From Batillaria attramentaria (taxonomy: Eukaryota > Mollusca > Gastropoda > Batillariidae): 64,000 nt of DNA. A program made the position numbers and the translations under genes. The DNA lies in the NCBI GenBank assembly GCA_018292915.2, contig JACVVK020000468.1, positions 467,336-531,335 on the forward strand, written 5' to 3'. This document shows, in pieces, positions 45,597 to 57,342 of this stretch (positions within the stretch are counted from its first letter, which is position 1; each line of letters begins with the position of its first letter). Below the pieces are notes generated by a model. The model saw only the letters and a program-made list of their open reading frames with translations, was not told the origin of the DNA and ran no database searches.

Positions 45597-47880
45597 GCAT
45601 TCATCCGGATTTTAAAAAATCGAATAATTAAACCAACAGAAAGAAAAATACGATACGGATCGTTTCTGAGGGGCAGACGCGACGTTTTAGCTACAAAAAT
45701 ACGCGTATGGTGATCGTCCGACTTGGGCGTACGCGTGCCGGATTTTCCCAGAGCCGGCTCTAGCCATGCGTTCAGTCTTTACCGGCGTCGATAAAGCATT
45801 GAGCGGTTGTGTTTTCTTACGCAAAACTAAAACAGCTGAAAGAAAAATGCATTATGGATCGTTTCTTAGGGCCAGACACGACGATTAAGTTACCAACAAT
45901 TTGCCTAGGATGATCGTGCGCGTGGCACACCTGACTTGCGAGTACCGGATTTTCCCGAAGTCTATTTTAAGGCGAAAATCAATACGAAAAATCAATACTA
46001 GTGATCTCATTTGGGGGAGGGACTAATCAAGATAACCATATAGTTAACAGTCAGGCTTAAGATCTTCCACCGTGCTTTTGTCGGATTTCCACCTTTGGCT
46101 ATAAATTCAAGTTTCTGGTCTCTCAAAAAGTGTTTCAGTCAGTCCGGCTTTGTCTGAAGCACTTAAACTGAATCACTCACACAGAGTTCAGTGTATTTAA
46201 AAACAAATCTTGGGGAGCATTCCCGTGCACACCTCTAGCTTAACAATTAAGCAGGCGTGCACTCCTGGCTTTGACACTTCATCACCATTACGTCCAGTAA
46301 GTGTTAGGCAGTTTGTAGTAAACACACTGTGTAGTTTTACACAGATAAAGAAACGCCTGTGCTTTGAAATCAAAATGTGTACTTGCCAACTGTAAATTTG
46401 TATAAAGTGTCATCCTGTTAAGTGGGTCCGACTGTATTACAGATACACTTTGCTATTCAAAAACTACACTTTGGCACCCTCCTAAACCATGCTGAACCTT
46501 TCTCAGTTTCTGAGAGTAAACTGACAGGTCTTTTAATGTGTGGATTTTAGAGTTTGATTCTCCACAATGATTATTTGGATAAACTTGTGTGCAGCAACAA
46601 GAGGTCTATAATAGCTAGTCTAAGGGTTGAAATTTGAAGGGAAAATGTGGTAGATAAGAATAGCTATCAAATGCTCTCAGGTGCCATGAGAGGCCTATAA
46701 TTAGCTCTTAAATTTGGCAAAATTCGTGTTTTTTTTCCGGGGGGGGGGGGGGGGCGTTGCCCCCCTGGTTCCCCCCCAGCAGGGCTCCGCCCCTGCACCC
46801 TACCGGGGCCTAGGCGGCCCCTGGACCCCGGCCTGGGAAAAGATGTTTCAGTATTTTCAAAATTGCCAGCTTTCACCCATGTACAAGTTGCAATGGCCTC
46901 CTCTTCAACTAGAAACACTTTTAACCGCAAAATTATAAAAAAGAAAGAGGTGGCGCGTTCGGCGTTCCTTGCATTCCGATTTTGAGGGCCAATTCCCCCC
47001 CCCCCCCCCCCCTCCGCTTGTCAATTTTTTCTGGCTTTTCTTGCATTCCGAGTTGTGGCTTTTCAGATTTGGCAAAACATCTTTAAGTGGTTTCAGATTT
47101 GTAGGTCCCGAGTTGCTAGCACCCCTGTGTAATAGTGCCTGCCGTATTTTACGCTCCGCCCCCTTTTTTCCTTTTATTCTTTCTCCTCACTACCATCCTT
47201 CCACGTGAATATGCTTGTCGGCTCACAATCTAGATCTAGAGAGACATAAGTGACATAAACTGACACTCACACATCAGTGATCACATCAAATCAGTGGTAA
47301 TCAGAAATTCAGTCATCAAAGAAAAATCTCGTGTGTTTGTGTAGATCTTTCTGCTATGCGGTTGGGAGGAATCAGCATGCCGGCCTGTCAGATTCGAGGG
47401 ATCTTGAACTGACTTACGTTTTAGTTGAAAGATCTTTTAAGAAAAGCTTGTAGAAAGCAGTACAGGACCTGTGAGATTTTTCAGCCAACTGTTTTTGAGA
47501 CTGACAAATAGATATTACACCAATTCCTGTTATTCTGTCAGCTTTTGTCTGATCTGCCCACCTTTAGAAATCTCCGACTTTTCCCGCGGTTTTCAATTCA
47601 GGCACGCATGCGCCGACACCTTGCAAATGGCTGCCAAGCAGACGAACCTCAGCTCGCAGTGTTAGAGTTGGGCATTTTCCACTCAGACAATCATGCACGG
47701 TAGCTTGTAAGGCCAAAGTGTATATTTTCATGGAGCGTTATTTAGCGTCACTTGTATCCTATCATTATTTAAATATTGGTCCAGCCACCACAGAGATATT
47801 AATGTGTTAAATCTTTTCCTACGCGAAGAGCCATGACCCTCGACTGATTACAGGAGAGGGGAAACCATGACTAGTCACAT
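45597..47880. other. No gene; diverged repeats and a GC-rich hairpin segment
   Basis: An approximate 190-bp duplication is visible (ATCGTTTCT...GGCAGACGCGACG near 45660 and GGATCGTTTCTTAGGGCCAG near 45856). At 46730-46850 a G run is followed by palindromic GC blocks (GGGGGCGTTGCCCCC, GGGGCCTAGGCGGCCCC). A C run lies at 46987-47010. No domain was recognised. Confidence 0.6.
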
Positions 47881-48267
47881 CTCTGTTGAAACAGCTCGAT
47901 TTGCTCCCCGTGAAATTCCGCTGCCACTTTAAGATTGCAACATTTGCGTACCGGTTCTTCGAGGGCTGTCTTCCTCCGTATCTGTCTGCCTTGCTGTGCG
48001 CTTACCACCTGTCTCGCACGCTTTGTTCCGCCGAAGAAAAGCGCCTTAAAGTCCCCAAGCGCAACATGAAAACCGTAGGAGAACGCTCCTTCAGTTTCCT
48101 TGCCCCAAATGTCTGGAACTCGCTGCCGGTCGAAATTTGCAATCTTCCCACACTGTCCGAGTTCAAATCAAACCTGAAAAACAACCTCTTCGGTCAAGCT
48201 TTTTACACTTTGGCAGTCTGCCATTGCCTCAGTGCCTCTGCCTGTACTTGTATATCTGCATCAGGCC

Positions 48268-48317
<50 letters not shown>

Positions 48318-48395
48318 GTAGCGCTATGAGTTGCTTTGCTGCAGGAATAAGCGCTAGATAAGTACCATTTATTATTATTAATAATATTATTATCT
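47881..48395 (+). pseudogene. L2-like LINE 3' fragment, copy 1
   Basis: Encodes the RT C-terminal region: LLKQLDLLPVKFRCHFKIAT, LPPYLSALLCAYHLSRTL, KVPKRNMKTVGERSFSFLAP, NVWNSLPVEI. It is followed by a TG tract (48270-48315) and a 3' end with GCGCTAGATAAGTACCATTT, then ATT repeats, typical of L2-type elements. It is duplicated with the segment at 56341. Confidence 0.85.
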
Positions 48396-48930
48396 CGCAG
48401 ACACGGACGGAGGCAGTCAAGTTTACCAAGCATTTTAAAGAAGCAACATTCTGGTGACAAGTGTAACATAGAGTGTTCTGAAAATAATCAATCATTTTGT
48501 TTGTGACGGATTTCAAACGTGAAAAGCTGGCAAGTTTTCAACAAGAAAAAAGTTCTCATGTCCATTACCATTATAAGTAGTTCTTATGCGAGAACGGTAT
48601 GTTGGAGATTTGTTCTCCAAAGTGTGGAGAAAGCCCTTCGGGCGAGTAATCCTTCAAACCATAAATCTTAAAAATACTTGAAGGCATTATATTTTGTTCT
48701 CCGTGGTTTTCATTTTTGGTTTTCGCATCCGGAATTTCGCGTCCGGTACCATTTTCTGAAGAATGGCCGTACACACCATTTCTTTCGTAAATATAAGTTA
48801 CAAACACGAAATTCAGCCTACGGGCATTTTTTGTTTTTTGTTTTTTGGCACGCTGAATAAATTGTGATGCAGACCCAGTCATAACCATGGAAGAAGCCAT
48901 TGTTTCAAGATCGCTACCACTGTGCACTGT

Positions 48931-49380
48931 GACCACACACACACACACACACACACACATACAGGCCAAGGAACACAAATGCACGAGGTCTCAAAAAATT
49001 GTCTATATTATTCTCTATTAGCCCAAGGCATCATAGTCACTCTAAAAAATGCTTCAATCTACAAACATAACTTAGCATGCACAGACCATTCAAGGGCACG
49101 CACCTGACAGGAGCTTAACAAAATCAAAATTTGAATGTCTCCTTTCCGCTCAGGCCTCACTGGAGTAATGCTAGTCTACTTTCTGTTTAGGCCAGAGAGC
49201 CGCTTCATCCAAACGGTCGCGTCGCTTTTGCCACTCTCCAGCGTAAAAAAGGCCCAACTTCACTGGCAGCTTGACTTTTGCTGCGGCCCCTTGGCATGCA
49301 CCGTGGCCTACAAAATACAAATATTACCAAAAATCACGCTTTTTCATGACAACACAGTTCATGACAATGTAATCCAAGAG
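48931..49380 (+). repeat. CA tract and dispersed repeat of unknown class
   Basis: A CA tract at 48931-48960, then sequence shared with 61145-61600 (minus), partly with 50738-50850 and 29690-29790. Shared blocks: CATAGTCAC.CT.AAAAATGCTTC, GTCTCCTTTCCGCTCAGGCC, CTAGTCTACTTTCTGTT, AAAATCACGCTTTTTCATGA. No coding capacity. Confidence 0.8.
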
Positions 49381-49929
49381 CAATGAAGTTTTAGGATTTA
49401 ACAAGCAAAAAATGATGAAAGGAGGACTAGTATTGGTTGCCCTGTTTGGAGGTTCTGCCAAAACTGAGCAAAAAACAAACAAACAAACAAAAACAACAAC
49501 AACAACAACAACAACAAACATACAAAACAAATTCTTAATCATGCTGATAAATAGGAGTGGTTTCACTAACACCACTGCACGAGTGACAGCCTGCTGTAGG
49601 CTCTCTTGTCATCAGCGATGTATCTTTATTTTCAAGCACGCAGCAGAGGGAAGACAGGGACGCTGCTTTGTTCTCCTCTCTTCTGGGGGTCGCCAACACA
49701 GGCTTTCTCAGAGGTTCAACGTAAACTGCATGGGACGTCATTCTCAACGTTGGAAGAATTCAGATGATTGCCAGGGAAGAAAAGGCCAGACTGCAAAAAA
49801 AAAAAAAAAAAATCCCAGTGGCCTGCTCGCAGCAAATCTGAGGAAAAAAAGAATAGCAATAAGAATAGTAATCATATGCTAGTAATAAGAGTAAGCGGCT
49901 TGTTCGTGTGTCAGTTTGTGTCTGTGTGT
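49381..49929. other. Region without a recognisable gene
   Basis: CAA-type simple repeat (49468-49515) and an A run (49795-49812). The rest is unannotated. Confidence 0.5.
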
Positions 49930-50336
49930 TAGGGGTGTTCCGATTCGGGTGGGCCGAACCGGTTTTTGAATTGCGATTTCACGACGAAACCGGTTTTTTT
50001 TCAGCGATTTACCGCGAACCGGGTGACCTTTGAGGGGAGGCAACCCCGAGTAAGCTTCAATGGCTTCATCTGTCAGAATTGTTTCGCCAACTTCTTTCAC
50101 AAAGAAACTTTTCCAGACTGCTGATTTCCCTCTCGGATTTTCGACGAGACGTTCACGTTGTTGAAGTTGTTCTGCCATTTCTCAGTCGATAGCGACAAGA
50201 GTTATGCCCCTTTTACAACTTCGATAGGTTCCGGAAGTTGCCGAGTGAATCGCGATTCGAGCGTCGAACCGGTTTATTGAATCGTCCAAAAACTAAATCG
50301 ATTTTTTCCGGTTTTCGATTAATCGGCACATCCCTA
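49930..50336 (-). mobile_element. hAT-like non-autonomous transposon
   Basis: 407 bp, with ends TAGGGGTGTTCCGATTC and, inverted, TAGGGATGTGCCGATT. An exact 8-bp duplication CTGTGTGT flanks it (49922-49929 and 50337-50344), as expected for hAT. The minus-strand frame from 50178 (MAEQLQQRERL, GKSAVWKSFF) resembles the N-terminus of BED-finger hAT transposases, so a small coding remnant is retained. Confidence 0.85.
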
Positions 50337-50344
50337 CTGTGTGT

Positions 50345-51779
50345 CAATGTGAGCCTGTCTGCCTCCGTCCGTCTCTCTGTCTGTCTGTCTGTGTGTCCAT
50401 GTGGTTTGTGTTGAAGGTGGTGTTAGTGTCAGGGTTAGGGCTGGTTCGGGTTAGACGTAGTCAGTTAGGGTTGGCGCGGGTTAGGGTTAGCTAGGACTAA
50501 CTAGAGTTTGCTAGGGCTAACTAGGGTGAAGTAGGGTTAGCTAGGGTTTATGGGCTAGGTGTTAGGGCCCAGTCTTAGCGTGGGGGTCGGGGATAGGGGT
50601 GGGAATGGAGTCGTGGAGGGTAACTAACTCAAGACTCACATGTATACTGATCTCAACTAAGTCTTTTGCACGTGAAAACTTGTGAAAAATGCAAAATCGC
50701 CTGTTTTGGAAGCGAACTTCACAACACCATGCGCCGTGTACAGGCAAAAGAACACAATGTACGAGGTCTCAAAAATGTCTATATTCCCTATCAACCTCAT
50801 ACATCATAGTCTCCCCTAAGAATGCTTCAAGTCTACCAACAAGATGGCCACCAGCCCAAAATGTTGTTTCCATTCAGTGACCTGCTGTCGTCATGGTCGT
50901 TGTGTATGCTGCCCGCACGTACGCAAGCTCTCAGCTCTCTGACATCAAGCAGGATTGACACAAAGAAAGTACTGGAAACCCTTTCCGTGCCTCTTTGCGC
51001 TCGCAACCCCCCAAAAAACATGAGGTAGTGTTAGCTCGTCTAGCTGGTTGACGTCACTAACTTTTTGGCGTATGCGAGGTTCTACACGGGTGAATGAATT
51101 CTTGTAACAAAGTCGTTCCCCTCACTCTCTGGGGCACAGAGTCTTTCAGTGGAAAGTACCTCTGTGCACGGTGGGGAAATGGCGCTCACTGCGCTACCGT
51201 GACGGGCCTAAATTGTCTCGGTGCTCTCAAACACAAGGTCGCGCTCTATGTCATCCTTGACCAGCTTTGAACCCAGAGGGATCCTCAATGGCGCAAGTGA
51301 TGGCAGGCTGTCTTCAGAGTGAAAGTAGGCGTGTTTCTGAATCAGAGACATACATAACATGTCTCTGTCTGAATGGACAGATCTATATTACATTCAGCCC
51401 TAGAGCACGGGTGTGTTTGCTTTTGTAATCGTCCCTTATTCCACCACAAGGCAGGTACGTGATCGTCTGCACCGTGCAATAATACTTGCCTGTAGAGTGC
51501 AACGCCTTTGCCTGTCAGAGTGCAACCCCTTTGCCGTTCACTCACATCCTGTTGGATCAGTGTACCACGTAAACAGTGCCATCAAAACGCAACAATAATT
51601 GTCCGCTGGCAAAGATTTTGCCCAAACGAAAAGTGATCGGATATTCAAGACTTCGTTTTAAATCGAATCATATGACGCACAAGTCTTCGCTTTTCTATAA
51701 AAAAAAAATAAAAAAAAAATCGCCATTTTTGGAAATGGCGCTGGCTGTAAGCAGTCACATTTTCGGTGAAGGCTATTTT
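50345..51779. other. No gene; degenerate TTAGGG-like stretch
   Basis: At 50430-50570 GGTTAGGG- and GCTAGGGTTA-type motifs recur irregularly. A partial copy of the dispersed repeat lies at 50738-50850. No supported ORF is present. Confidence 0.55.
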
Positions 51780-51960
51780 GGAGGGAACTCGTACAGGTCT
51801 ATTTTTAGACGGACGTCACCTGAGGTCATGGGATTCCGGAAACGCCCGATAGCGCGTTTAGACCCTAACCAAACCCTAAGCCTAACCTTAACCCTAAGCC
51901 TAAAACTAACCCTAAACCTAACCCTAATCGTCATAAAATAGACCTGTACGAGTTCCCTCC
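51780..51960. mobile_element. 181-bp TIR element with CCCTAA-like core
   Basis: Perfect 26-bp inverted ends (starting GGAGGGAACTCGTACAGGTC) at 51780-51805 and 51935-51960. The interior (51861-51928) is degenerate CCCTAA/CCTAAC repeat. No clear target duplication is visible. Confidence 0.8.
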
Positions 51961-52324
51961 ATAATACCCTCCCACCACATTTTCACGGCCCGCCGAAAAG
52001 GGACTGCATTCTGGAGTCTACGTTCCCCTTTGACAGAGTTACTTCCCGCCGGCCTGATTGACAGGTGACAGACGATTGCTTACTGGTATCGGAGAAGAGA
52101 AGCACCCACTCTCTCTCTCTCTCTCTCTCTCTGTGCGTGTCTGCGTGCATGTGCTCCATTGAGACCTCTGTGATGTGCTCTCGCTCTATTATGCTGCTCA
52201 GTGTGAGTCAGTGGCAAAAACGAAATGCAGTACAGAAATTCCCGCTTTCCACGTCTCCAAATAGAAGAATTCGGAAAAAAAGTGGCGAGACATCCTCTCT
52301 TAGACGCGCGCTTGTCTGTGTGTA

Positions 52325-52394
52325 TACGTGTGTGTGTGCGCGCGCGCGCGCTGGAAAAGGACGTTAAACTCGCAAACACCCAAACGCGCGCGCG

Positions 52395-52452
<58 letters not shown>

Positions 52453-52455
52453 CAT
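52325..52455. repeat. GT/GC tract, SINE A tail fragment, GC/CA tract
   Basis: GGAAAAGGACGTTAAACTCG (from 52353) is the 3' end of a family A SINE, set between GT/GC (52325-52350) and CG/CA (52385-52449) microsatellites. Confidence 0.8.
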
Positions 52456-52905
52456 AAAATTTAGACTGGGTATTTCAAACCTGAAATGTCACAAACTGCG
52501 TTACAGTACTGCTACGAATAATAGTCTCGCGTGTCCTTTTTGTCAGGAGGATGAAACTGAACTGCACTTTTTGTTTATGTGTCCAGAATATAAGGAATTA
52601 CGTGAACAGTACATCCCCACAAAATTTTACAAAAAACCGTCACAATTTAGATTCTCTGTGATCATGGCAGACAGTAGCCAACTCTTAACCCGTAACCTAT
52701 CCTTATTTGTCTATAAAGCTATGGAACACAGGAGTAAGGTATAAGCCATAGTAAGTGAAATATGCTAAGTATGGAGGATATATATATATATAAATTATGA
52801 TACATGTCATTAGTTACGAAACTTGAAGATATGGAGCGTACGTGCTCATCCTACCCCCCCCCCCCCCCCCAATTTTCAGTGATGGGCCGAAAGCCTGCTG
52901 AATAA
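52456..52905 (+). pseudogene. 3' fragment of the 2A-family LINE (copy 3)
   Basis: The frame FRLGISNLKCHKLRYST, with CPFCQEDETELHFLFMCPEY and a stop at 52742-52744, matches the C-terminus of both ORF2 copies. The 3' UTR keeps the hairpin GGGCCGAAAGCC, then AATAAATTGATTTGTCATTT. It is 5'-truncated at the CA tract. Confidence 0.85.
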
Positions 52906-53821
52906 ATTGATTTGTCATTTGTCATTGTCTCTCTCTCACCCGCTGAACGCCTAGCGGTTAAGAACAAAAGCCGAACATGAAACACATGTAGACAGAGAGT
53001 ATTAATTTATTTCAAGATTTATTTTTTTTAAAGTTTATGTAGGCAGTATTTTATTATAACCCAAAAACGTTTAAGAACAAAACGGAATACAATTTGTTTA
53101 ACGACTATATCCTTCATTGTCTTCCGCATTGTTCGGTTCATTTTCCATTTCAGAAAATATATTTTTCTAACTCTCCATGTGTGGTAAAGGATGTCTGAAA
53201 TTCGTTTCAATATTTTATTGTATGGGAAATTTGGTGGCAACGATTAAAAGAAAAAGGACAAACTTGTATTTCACGTGAGATAACGAATGGTAACTAAATG
53301 AATTTCGCTAATAATCAAAGTATAAATCATAGACTCGGCACCAGAAGTATGTCCATAACCAGTAATTCATGGATTTAAAAAAAGAAGAAACACACAACAT
53401 AATAAAACTTCAATAGATCACAATAAATTACACACACACACACACACATTGGTGATATCGTGGTAATTTATTAGTATCAGGAGATTTTAAAAACTATTTT
53501 GTCTCTTTCTTTTTTGATTCATCAGATTTTTGCCGAATAGTGTACACTTTAATCGACATGGCTAATATTTTGCACTAAAATGTCCCAAAATAAATTTAAA
53601 AATAATAATAATAATAATAATAAATGGCATTTGTAGGGCGCATTTCTTTGGAATAAACTCAATGCGCCAATCACTCACCGACACTCACGCACGTTTGAGC
53701 TCAGAGCTACTGCAATGAACACAGTTCAAAGCCGCCCTCAGCTTCAAGTTTGCGCCTTTTCCTGCGTGAAAACGTGTATATTTTGACCGGACAATTACTT
53801 TTGGGCTCCAACGTGACAGGT

Positions 53822-54731
53822 ATGGCTAACGGTGGCAGATTTACTGCCCGCTTTACTGTCCTACTATTGCTGAGTGGTGCAACATGCCTGACATTTTACA
53901 CAAACCGTGACAATATTGACGACGGAGGTCAGTTCACGCACCCACAGCCGCGAACAGTGAAAACTAACCATAGTGAGACACTGTCTACTGATAGCGCGAA
54001 TCAAAGCAAGAGGACCACGATGGAGAAATTCGCATTTACTAACACGCTGTCGAAATCTACATCATCAGTGACGCTGACCGTTGGTGAGGCGGTCAACTCA
54101 AGAGAGTCTTTGGTGATGTCACTTGTTCAGGGGAGAGACTCGACAGAACTATCAGAAGTACACGTGGATTCTCAACACACTCGTCTTTCGACGGTAGGAG
54201 ATGCGGGAACTACAAACACAGTGTCTGTTTCCCCACAGAACACAAGCAGGAAAACGGATAATCCTGAGACACACACGTACGTTCAGAATCTCACTCTGTC
54301 ATCTATGGACATCTCTGCCTGCTTTCATCACGATAAACCCCTTCATGTCTACGCTTATCAGGGTTTTGTATCCTTCAACATAGATGACTTTGACGTCAAC
54401 CGGAACCCAAGAAGCATGTTTCTCAACATATGTACACTGATATTCCACGTTCCCAATGGACTCCTGGTGCACGTACACGACTTGAAGATACGGGCTACAT
54501 GGGTTGTATTTACCATGACTGATCCTATCACTGGTAGCCACATTGCTTCTGTCCATGTTCAAGATGAAGTACTGAATCATCGAGACATTCACAGTTACTC
54601 GCAGTCAGTAAGCATGGCAGTCGAGGCATTAGAACTGGGTATGTTGGGTCTGTCCTTTCAGTTTCGCTTTACCGCTGCACTCATGTCATCCCGTCCACAG
54701 TTGGAGGTTGTACTGACGTCACCTGCAGGAG
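53822..54731 (+). CDS. First coding exon: signal peptide and CUB-like domain of a receptor/lectin gene
   Basis: ATG at 53822 starts MANGGRFTARFTVLLLLSGA, a good secretory signal. A Ser/Thr-rich stretch of about 130 residues with several N-x-S/T sites follows. A CUB-like module begins near YVQNLTLSSMDISACF and ends VVLTSPAG. The exon ends in phase 1 at a GTAAGA donor. Joined to 60075 it gives SPAGG then YVQTPGWDG, a natural CUB-to-CUB junction. The open frame after 54732 is intronic SINE sequence and should not be annotated as protein. This is the only fully open copy of this exon in the window. Gene identity is not certain. Confidence 0.8.
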
Positions 54732-54761
54732 GTAAGACAATATACAGTACCATCATAGATT

Positions 54762-55253
54762 TTTTTTTTTTTTGGCTGCCCCAACTCTTTTTGCCAGCTC
54801 CAGTGGTGTTCCTCCCAGGTCATGGGTGGAATCCACGGAGGGCTCGAAGGCTGGGGCAATTTTTATTATGCATGATGATGGAGATGAGGATGATGATAAG
54901 ATGATGCTATGGAGGTCCATGTGGTTTGGGACTGCGGGGCAGGGCCGCATTCCACGCTTCCTGTCATAAATATCCCGGCGTTCACCAGGCCCGGGAACTA
55001 CGGCACGGTGCCGGCCGTGTAATCATCCACATCATAAGACGTGTCATACCAAGGGAAGCACCCCCAAAGTCGCACCCGTGGTGGGTGAATCTCGGCTGTG
55101 TGGCAACAGCCTTCCCATTGGGCCCATGGCACACCCGCTCTGGGTAGGAGCCGACCTAGGTAGGAAAAATCCCGCTTGTCTCGGCTGGGATTCGAACCCG
55201 GGTCTCACGGTCCATGGTCCGAAGTGCTAACCACTACACTACGGGGGCCGGTG
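54762..55253 (-). mobile_element. Poly(A) SINE, family C, full length
   Basis: On the minus strand, a tRNA-like head (GTAGTGTAGTGGTTAGCAC, GGGTTCGAATCCC), a ~400-bp body and a poly(A) tail (T run at 54760-54774). The target duplication TCATAGATT lies at 54753-54761 and 55254-55262. The empty site is preserved in the exon fragment at 57362-57370. It sits in the first intron. Confidence 0.88.
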
Positions 55254-55259
55254 TCATAG

Positions 55260-55935
55260 ATTATTTTCGGGGATGAGGTGGACTTTGTAGACCGAGGAAG
55301 GGACAGCGGAAAAACGTTGTAGCCCAAGACCACAGACAATTACGTACAGTTAGTATGTAATCTTCGTCTGAGCGATTTCCGAAATATTTTTGCAACAGAA
55401 AAACAGCCGACGATTCAATTTATGATCTTTATTGTCCCAATTATAATAATAATAAGTAATCGTACTTATAGCGTACATATAGAGCGCAAATTCTCACAGG
55501 GCGTCGAACAGGCTAAGAGAAAGTGAGTCCTCAAATCTTCACTGGCTTCATTTGCTTTATTTCATTTTATATAAAAAAAAAAATTGAAATGAGGGAGTAA
55601 CACTAGAGGTTCATTCTCCACTAAGAGGCGCCCTTGAGAAGACAACGCGAAAACTGCACAATGAATGCAAGCTCTCTTCACGCAGATGCAAAGGCATGTG
55701 TATTTATTAAAGCAGCTCTAAGTACTTCTCGAGAAATGGCGAAATGAATACACTATTGGTGCTGTCCCCACCTGATGGGTAGGCATGAAAATGGGCTGAA
55801 AAAAAACAACAGCGAAAAACTGTGCAGTTTGGGTGATTTCAAAAGAGCACTTCCTGGTCCATCTTCCCTACGCCGATTAAAGTTCAAGCTTGAATATCAC
55901 GGGTGTCGATATTTCAATGGCTGTCCCCAATTTCA
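55260..55935. other. Intronic region without a recognisable gene
   Basis: 55263-55440 matches the sequence flanking the third exon copy (57365-57440 and 58691-58790). Otherwise nothing was recognised. Confidence 0.6.
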
Positions 55936-56850
55936 CGCCCGTTACCATGCTGAAATAATTCTAGAGAAGGTTGCTCTGAAGCAGTTGCAGCGCCATCTGT
56001 TTGAAAATGATTTACTTGGTCCACCAGTCAGCAGACCGGAAGGATCATTGCACGGCGACTGCTGTGCTGAGTGTCTTGGGTGGTCTGCTAGTGAAGGCAC
56101 ACGAGAGACTAGTCTCTCTTGTTGCTCACCTGGATCTCAGCGCAGCATTCGGCACTTAGACCGTATCGCTCAGAAAGTTCAGCTTCAAAGCTTGTGAATG
56201 TAATGGTCACCCCTAGGCTGGAGTATGGCGTCTTCTCTGTGTTTGCAGGTCTACCGGTAGACGAAATTTCACGCTTGAAAATGATACAGAACAACGCGGC
56301 GCGTCTCGTCCTTCGGAAACGCGAGGGACATCACGTCACATCTCTGTTGAAACAGCTCGATTTGCTCCCCGTGAAATTCCGCTGCCACTTTAAGATTGCA
56401 ACATTTGCGTACCGGTTCTTCGAGGGCTGTCTTCCTCCGTATCTGTCTGCCTTGCTGTGCGCTTACCACCTGTCTCGCACGCTTTGTTCCGCCGAAGAAA
56501 AGCGCCTTAAAGTCCCCAAGCGCAACATGAAAACCGTAGGAGAACGCTCCTTCAGTTTCCTTGCCCCAAATGTCTGGAACTCGCTGCCGGTCGAAATTTG
56601 CAATCTTCCCACACTGTCCGAGTTCAAATCAAACCTGAAAAACAACCTCTTCGGTCAAGCTTTTTACACTTTGGCAGTCTGCCATTGCCTCAGTGCCTCT
56701 GCATGTAGTTGTATATCTGCATCAGGCCGGTGTGTGTGTGTGTGTGTGTGTGTGCGTGTGTGTGTGTTGTAGCGCTATGAGTTGCTTTGCTGCAGGAATA
56801 AGCGCTAGATAAGTACCATTTATTATTATTAATAATATTATTATCTCGCA
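55936..56850 (+). pseudogene. L2-like LINE fragment, copy 2 (internal deletion)
   Basis: Starts within the RT (ILEKVALKQLQRHLFENDLL), keeps a decayed LDLSAAF block near 56135, then jumps to VNVMVTPRLEYGVFSVFAGL, NNAARLVLRKREGHHVTSLL and the C-terminus NVWNSLPVEI. The palm with the catalytic ADD motif is deleted. It is followed by a TG tract (56731-56766) and the GCGCTAGATAAG 3' end. The element is dead. Confidence 0.85.
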
Positions 56851-57155
56851 GACACGGACGGAGGCAGTCAAGTTTACCAAGCATTTTAAAGAAGCAACAT
56901 TCTGGTGATAAGTGTAACATAGAGTGTTCTGAAAATAATCAATCATTTTGTTTGTGACGGATTTCAAACGTGAAAAGCTGGCAAGTTTTCAACAAGAAAA
57001 AAGTTCTCATGTCCATTACCATTATAAGTAGCTCTTATGCGAGAACGGTATGTTGGAGATTTGTTCTCCAAAGTGTGGAGAAAGCCCTTCGGGCGAGTAA
57101 TCCTCCAAACCATAAATCTTAAAAATACTTGAAGGCATTATTTTGTTCTCCGTGG

Positions 57156-57342
57156 TAAACCCCTTCATGTCTACGCTTATCAGGGTTTTGTATCCTTCAC
57201 ATTCACAGTTACTCGCAGTCAGTAAGCATGGCAGTCGAGGCATTAGAACTGGGTATGTTGGGTCTGTCCTTTCAGTTCCGCTTTACCGCTGCACCCATGT
57301 CATCCCGTCCACAGTTGGAGGTTGTACTGACGTCACCTGCAG
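57156..57342 (+). pseudogene. Truncated third copy of the CUB-like exon
   Basis: Two pieces of the exon are fused: KPLHVYAYQGFVS (57156-57197), then the 3' end from TCACAGTTACTCGCAG to TGCAGGAG with the GTAAGA donor (57343). About 230 bases between them are missing. It abuts the duplicated segment directly. Confidence 0.85.

Larger units (their letters stand above)
42500..48705. repeat. Segmental duplicate, copy 1
   Basis: Blocks at about 42505-42700, 43680-45596 and 47881-48705 match 52935-53150, 53150-55145 and 56341-57155 in the same order and orientation. The copies differ by insertions: copy 1 carries a 951-bp element at 42720, and 45597-47880 has no counterpart. Confidence 0.9.
52935..57155. 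repeat. Segmental duplicate, copy 2
   Basis: Counterpart of 42500-48705, starting at CCCGCTGAACGCCTAGCGGT. Copy 2 lacks the 951-bp element and retains a longer L2 fragment. An ATT-repeat L2 3'-end remnant lies at about 53600-53690. Confidence 0.88.

Noticed and set aside
46730..46850. CpG-island promoter
   Set aside because: The segment is a homopolymer run and palindromic GC blocks, resembling a dispersed repeat, with no gene start beside it.
50430..50570. Telomere
   Set aside because: The TTAGGG-like motifs are irregular, mixed with GCTAGGG variants and internal to the window. At most interstitial, degenerate sequence.
54733..54904. C-terminal extension of the CUB exon (IIDFFFFWLPQLFL...)
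   Set aside because: It lies after a strong GTAAGA donor and is the poly(T) side of a minus-strand SINE.
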